From Kineosphaera limosa NBRC 100340 (GTDB lineage: Bacteria > Actinomycetota > Actinomycetes > Actinomycetales > Dermatophilaceae), in contig NZ_BAHD01000015.1 in assembly GCF_000298215.1 (NCBI RefSeq), forward strand, positions 1 to 64,000: DNA of 64,000 bases, given 5' to 3'. Both the position numbers and the translations under genes were made by a program. The first letter of the stretch is position 1, and every line of letters begins with the position of its first letter. Positions 58,735-64,000 of the stretch are shown in pieces. The notes below the pieces were generated by a model. The model made no database searches. It was not told the DNA's origin and worked only from the letters and a program-made list of their open reading frames with translations.

Positions 58735-60138
58735 ATGGCGAGCACAGCTGACGAGGCAGAGCTCGACGTCGATGTCGTCGTGCTCGGCGCCGGCCCGGCC
58801 GGGGAGAACGTCGCGCAATACGCCACCGAGGACACTGAGCTGACCTGCGCTCTCGTCGAGGGTGAGCTCGTCGGCGGAGAGTGCTCGTACTACGCGTGTA
58901 TGCCGAGCAAGGCGCTGCTGCGACCGCTGGAGATCGCCGCGACCGCCGGTCAGCTCGGGGGCCTGCGCCGCCCGGAGGTCGACGTCGCCGGGGTGCTCGC
59001 GCGGCGTGACTACTGGGTGTCGCGGTACGACGACGCCGGGCAGATCGCGTGGGCGGAGTCGACGGGGCTGCAGGTCGTCCGCGGGCACGGCCGGCTCGCC
59101 GGCGAACGGCTCGTGGTCGTCGGTGACCAGCGCCTGCGCGCCCGGCACGCCGTCGTCATCGGCACCGGCAGCGTCCCCGTCATCCCGCCGGTGTACGCGC
59201 AGGTGTCGCCCTGGACCTCCCGGGATGCCACCGGCGTCGTCGAGATCCCCCAGCGGCTCGTCGTCGTCGGTGGCGGCGTCGTCGCGTGCGAGGCGGCGAC
59301 GTGGCTGGCCGGGCTCGGTTCGGCGGTAACGATGCTCGTGCGGGGCGACCGCCTGCTGCCAGGTCAAGAGCCGTTCGCCGGCGAGGCGGTCCTCGCGGCA
59401 CTGACGGCGGCCGGAGTGACGGTGCACCGGCAGACCGACGTGCAGGCCTGCCGCCGCGAATCTCCGCGCGAGACCGGCCTCGGCCGGATCCACGGCGGCC
59501 CGCTGACGATGCAGACCTCGGCGGGGCCGATCGTCGCCGACGAGATCCTCGTCGCGGTCGGCCGTCGCCCGCGCCTGCGCGATCTCGGCCTGGAGTCGGT
59601 CGGGCTCACGCCCGATGATGTGCTCGCCGGCCGGCTGCCGGACTGGCTGTCGGCGGTCGGAGACGCGAGCGGCGAGCCCGCGCTGACCCACTGGGGCAAA
59701 TACCGGGCGCGGGTGCTCGGTGAGCAGATCGCCGCCGCGGCCCTCGGGCGAGCCGCGTCGCCGGAGGTCGAGGCTCCGGTCCCGCAGGTGATCTTCACCG
59801 ATCCGCAGGTCGCGGCCGTCGGGCTCACGCAGGAGTCGGCGCGCAGCTCCGGGCTCGACATCGCCATCGCCCGAGTGCCGTATGCGTCGGCCGCCGGGGC
59901 GGCGCTCCTGCGCGACGAGGTGCCGGGCACCGCGCAGCTCGTCGTGGACCGTGCCAGCGGGGCCGTCGTGGGCGCCACCTTCGTGGGCCCCGACGCCGGC
60001 GAGCTCGTGCACGCCGCCACGGTCGCGATCGTCACCGGGGCCCCGGTGCGCCTGCTGCGGCATGCCGTCCCCAGCTATCCCACCGCCTCCGAACTCTGGC
60101 TTCGCCTCCTCGAAGACCTACCGCGCGACCTCCGCTGA
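58735..60138 (+). CDS. FAD/NAD(P)-dependent pyridine-nucleotide disulfide oxidoreductase-like protein
   Basis: A 467-residue flavoprotein of the lipoamide dehydrogenase/mercuric reductase class. FAD motif VVVLGAGPAGENVA, redox-active pair in GGECSYYACMPSKAL (C-x4-C), NAD motif RLVVVGGGVVACEAATWLAGLG and the second FAD motif LSAVGDASG are visible. At the C terminus the family HxHPTxSE motif is replaced by PSYPTASELW, so the catalytic His base is absent. It may therefore not be an ordinary dithiol reductase. It follows the mini-GNAT gene directly. Confidence 0.88.
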   Translation: MASTADEAELDVDVVVLGAGPAGENVAQYATEDTELTCALVEGELVGGECSYYACMPSKALLRPLEIAATAGQLGGLRRPEVDVAGVLARRDYWVSRYDDAGQIAWAESTGLQVVRGHGRLAGERLVVVGDQRLRARHAVVIGTGSVPVIPPVYAQVSPWTSRDATGVVEIPQRLVVVGGGVVACEAATWLAGLGSAVTMLVRGDRLLPGQEPFAGEAVLAALTAAGVTVHRQTDVQACRRESPRETGLGRIHGGPLTMQTSAGPIVADEILVAVGRRPRLRDLGLESVGLTPDDVLAGRLPDWLSAVGDASGEPALTHWGKYRARVLGEQIAAAALGRAASPEVEAPVPQVIFTDPQVAAVGLTQESARSSGLDIAIARVPYASAAGAALLRDEVPGTAQLVVDRASGAVVGATFVGPDAGELVHAATVAIVTGAPVRLLRHAVPSYPTASELWLRLLEDLPRDLR

Positions 60139-60351
60139 GCAGCGCTAAGGCTTGCTGGAACGGCGACCAAGTGCCCGACGTGGCCGCCGACCCCGCCCCG
60201 CGGGTGTCGCCATCCCGGCAACTGGGCCGCGCCCACGGGGGCCGGGGGTGTAGAGATGGAGGGTCCGCGACGCGCGCGAGCGGTTCTGCGCGCGCTTGCC
60301 GCCGGGCGTCCGGTCGTCAGGCCGCCCAGCACCGACCCGAAGGAGTGTCAC

Positions 60352-61638
<1,287 letters not shown>

Positions 61639-61665
61639 CCGCCCTGACATAGTTCTCCCGGGCTT

Positions 61666-61686
61666 CTTCGGGGTGGACTGCCGAAG
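61666..61686 (+). terminator. Short hairpin after gltA
   Basis: CTTCGG (61666-61671) and CCGAAG (61681-61686) form a 6-bp stem with a 9-base loop, 28 bases after the gltA stop. There is no U-tract. Confidence 0.4.
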
Positions 61687-61725
61687 TTGAGCTGTGGAGA
61701 CGCAAGGTGCGGCCGATAGGTCGGC

Positions 61726-64000
61726 ATGGGGACTTCAGCCCGTGGCGCCGACTCCGGCGGCGTTTCGGCTCGTACTGCGCTGCCCTCGCCAGGCACCGTG
61801 CAGATCGGGCGGTCGGCCCGACCCGGTCACCGCCTGCGACGCGAGTGGGCCGGTGTCGCGGCTGCTCCGAGCGCGGTCGAGCCGCAGCAGGCCGACTCGT
61901 CCGCCGGTCGACACGGGGCGCCCGTGGTCGCCGAGCTCTCGGCAGCCCACGACCCGGAACTCGCTCGGTGGATCGCCGCCGAGGAATGGGCCGCCCGCGC
62001 CAACCCCGCTCGCGTGCGGCTCATCCGGCGCGCGGCGGGCGTGGGTGGCGGCCTGCTCGCGCTCACCGGTCTGGCGGTCTGGGTGGGCTGGGCGATCGGC
62101 AGCCCCACCCTGACGAGCGTCGTCCCCGGACTGGTGACGATGAAGTGGTGGACGGCGGCGTGCTTCATTGTGCTGGGAATGGGCATCGCGCTCCCCACGA
62201 TCCGGGACACGCTCGCTGTGCGCCGCATCGCCATGGGCCTGGGGCTTTTCGTCGCCCTGCTGGCCCTCACGTTCCTCCTGGAACATGCCACCGGAGGCGA
62301 CCTCGGGCACGACAACGCCTTCGGCCTCGACCGAGCGGCCGGCGCGGACCACCCGGGCCGGATGTCCCAGACGACTGCGCTGTGTTTCGTCCTCCTGGGC
62401 ACGAGCCTGGCGCTGCACAAAGTCGGGCGGGTGCGCGTCGCCCAGGCGATCGCCGTCGCGCCGACGGCGATCGGTTACCTCGCGTTGGTCGGGTACGTCT
62501 TCGACGTGTCGCCGCTCTACTCCGCGGTCTCTCTCGCGAGCATGGCGATCCACACCGCGGCCGCGCTCATGGTGGCGGGCCTGGCGATCCTCGCCCTCCG
62601 CTCGGACGAGGGCTTCATGGCGGTGTTCTCCATCAATACGGCCGGTGGTCGTGTCGCGCGACGACTGGTCCCGGCGGCCATCCTCATGCCGGTGACCATC
62701 GGCTGGGCTCTCGACGTGCTGGTGTTGCGGGGGGTCATCGACGCGCCCTTCGCGCTCGCCCTCATGGTGACCGCGGTGAGCGTGCTCGGCGTCGCGGCCA
62801 TCTGGCGCGAGGCCGGCGGCCTGAGCATGATCGACGTGCAGCGAGCGGGCACCGTCGCGGCGCTGCGTCGTGTTCGGGAGGCAGAGGCGCGGCAGACGAC
62901 CCTCACGGCGGCCCTGGAGGAGAGCGCGCGCCGCACCCAGGCGATTCTCGATTCTGCGCTCGACGCCTTCATCGGCCTCGACCGCGACGGCCGAATCACC
63001 TCCTGGAACCCAGCCGCCGAACGCCTCTATGGCTGGTCTGCGGTCGAGGCCGTCGGCATGCGCCTCGACGAACTCCTGCCCGTTTTCCGTGCCGACGGAT
63101 CAGTGCTGACCGCGCGCGTCGATGGTGACTTCCTGGAGCACGCGATCCGTCGCGGTCCGGCGGCGTACGCCGTTGTCCGCAAGGACGGGACGATCGCGGA
63201 GGTCGAGTCGCGGGTGTGGGCGCAGAACGCGCGGGATGGGCGCACGTACACGGCGACGGTCCGCGACATCGCGCAACGGCGCAGGGCCGAGCGGGAATTG
63301 CTCGAACTGAACCGCAGCCTCGACGAATTCGCCGCGGTGGCGGCGCACGACCTGCGTGGGCCGATCGCCGCCATCCGGGTCAACCTCGAACTCCTCGCCG
63401 AGAGCGCGGTTGGTCGCGGCGACGAGAACCAGCTGGCCACCGTGGCGCGGATGCAGAGCGCGGCCGATCGCGGGCTGACGCTCATCGATGATCTGTTGAC
63501 GTATTCGCGGGCCGGGCGCAGCGCGATCGAACCGCGTCGAATCGACCTCACCGAGCTGGTCGAAGCCGTGGCCGACGAGGTGAGCGAACGAGCCGATCGG
63601 TCGTCTCGCATCGACATCGCGCCGCTGCCGCCGATCGCGGGTGGTGCGGGCACGCTGCGGCAGGTGTTCGCCAATCTCTTCGTCAACGCCATCGACTACT
63701 GCCCGAACGACCGTGTGCCGCACGTCCGGGTCACGGCCGAGCCCGCCGCCGACCGTCGACAACTCCTCATTCGTGTCACCGACAACGGCGACGGGGTGCC
63801 GCTAGCGGAGCGCGACCGTGTCTTCGAGATGTTCCAGCGCGGCACGACGTCGGCCGGTCGATCCGGCACCGGTGTCGGCCTGGCGCTCTGTCTCCGTGTC
63901 GTCGAGCGTCACGGCGGCAACATCTGGATCGAGAATGCGCCCGGCGGCGGCACCAACATGTGCATCACGCTCCCGCGGCACTTCGACCCGCCCGCGACAT
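61726..64000 (+). CDS. Membrane-bound PAS-sensor histidine kinase (3' end beyond window)
   Basis: A frame of at least 758 codons that runs off the right edge. ATG 61726 is the most upstream start; GTG 61798 and GTG 61924 are alternatives. After an unstructured 100 residues come about eight membrane helices (residues 105-370), a short coiled coil, a PAS domain (AILDSALDAFIGLDRDGRITSWNPAAERLYGW, about 405-435), a HisKA domain with AVAAHDLRGPIAAIRVNLELL (phospho-His near 541), and an HATPase domain with QVFANLFVNAIDYCPND, DNGDGVP and GTGVGLALCLRVVERHGGNIWIENAPGGG. No response regulator is visible before the window ends. Confidence 0.9.
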   Translation, partial: MGTSARGADSGGVSARTALPSPGTVQIGRSARPGHRLRREWAGVAAAPSAVEPQQADSSAGRHGAPVVAELSAAHDPELARWIAAEEWAARANPARVRLIRRAAGVGGGLLALTGLAVWVGWAIGSPTLTSVVPGLVTMKWWTAACFIVLGMGIALPTIRDTLAVRRIAMGLGLFVALLALTFLLEHATGGDLGHDNAFGLDRAAGADHPGRMSQTTALCFVLLGTSLALHKVGRVRVAQAIAVAPTAIGYLALVGYVFDVSPLYSAVSLASMAIHTAAALMVAGLAILALRSDEGFMAVFSINTAGGRVARRLVPAAILMPVTIGWALDVLVLRGVIDAPFALALMVTAVSVLGVAAIWREAGGLSMIDVQRAGTVAALRRVREAEARQTTLTAALEESARRTQAILDSALDAFIGLDRDGRITSWNPAAERLYGWSAVEAVGMRLDELLPVFRADGSVLTARVDGDFLEHAIRRGPAAYAVVRKDGTIAEVESRVWAQNARDGRTYTATVRDIAQRRRAERELLELNRSLDEFAAVAAHDLRGPIAAIRVNLELLAESAVGRGDENQLATVARMQSAADRGLTLIDDLLTYSRAGRSAIEPRRIDLTELVEAVADEVSERADRSSRIDIAPLPPIAGGAGTLRQVFANLFVNAIDYCPNDRVPHVRVTAEPAADRRQLLIRVTDNGDGVPLAERDRVFEMFQRGTTSAGRSGTGVGLALCLRVVERHGGNIWIENAPGGGTNMCITLPRHFDPPAT

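Overview
This window is about 64 kb of high-GC (roughly 70%) chromosomal DNA from an actinobacterium. The evidence is very GC-rich codon use with many GTG starts, a DtxR/IdeR-type iron box, actinobacterial forms of methylmalonyl-CoA mutase and (coproporphyrin) ferrochelatase, and CitMHS, VIT and DesK/DesR-type genes. A member of the Micrococcales is my guess, but nothing here fixes the genus. I saw no rRNA, tRNA, CRISPR array, prophage or complete insertion sequence. Most of the window is ordinary chromosome with several small accessory patches.

Layout. 0-6 kb: a cobalamin riboswitch, an uncharacterised GNAT-like gene, then mutA-mutB-meaB (B12-dependent methylmalonyl-CoA mutase and its GTPase). 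6-7.3 kb: an orphan HipB-like regulator with three identical 12-bp palindromes upstream, and a FhuF-like 2Fe-2S protein. 7.4-11.2 kb: a second cobalamin riboswitch followed by a B12 ABC uptake operon (btuF, with an apparent frameshift, then btuC and btuD) and a CbiX-like/ferredoxin fusion. 11.4-13 kb: a DtxR box, a DUF2470 heme/flavin-type protein and a broken Fes-type siderophore esterase. 14.9-21 kb: a methylcitrate-catabolic cluster (gntR-prpD-prpB) flanked by two closely similar CitMHS transporters, with TGTATACA operators. 21-29 kb: VIT metal transporter, pcm, SRPBCC protein, a two-component system plus ABC-2 exporter, a DUF1992 protein and an MFS carrier. 29-35.5 kb: ArsR-like regulator, a Leu/Val dehydrogenase homologue lacking a catalytic lysine, amidohydrolase, AEC transporter, formamidase and zinc ribbon. 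35.6-40.7 kb: an accessory patch with an XRE regulator and membrane protein, a DUF433 remnant, a pRiA4b ORF-3 protein, a GNAT-NUDIX fusion and a membrane protein. 40.8-46.3 kb: acyl-CoA synthetase, ferrochelatase, ornithine aminotransferase, LON-domain protein and a secreted Gly-rich protein. 46.5-50 kb: a Zur-type zinc uptake operon (znuA-znuC-znuB-zur). 50-54.3 kb: PdxK/ThiD-like kinase, a Cys-rich small protein, Bcr/CflA exporter, gamma carbonic anhydrase and a cell-wall amidase. 54.4-64 kb: phoA with a candidate Pho box, a TetR regulator with its operator, two paralogous mini-GNAT genes with duplicated upstream DNA, a WapI-like protein, a flavin disulfide reductase homologue, citrate synthase, and a sensor kinase that runs off the end.

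How the genes fit together. Propionyl-CoA can be handled by two routes: mutAB-meaB toward succinyl-CoA, which needs B12, and prpBD of the methylcitrate cycle. The B12 uptake operon supplies the first route, and a citrate synthase lies near the right end. Metal homeostasis recurs: DtxR-boxed heme/siderophore genes, Zur-regulated zinc uptake, a VIT transporter and ferrochelatase.

The least-explained signals are the GCACGATCGTGC array beside the orphan HipB-like regulator, the riboswitch-preceded GNAT-like gene at the left edge, two families of long perfect hairpins with half-copies elsewhere in the window, the GNAT-NUDIX fusion, and the duplicated mini-GNAT locus.
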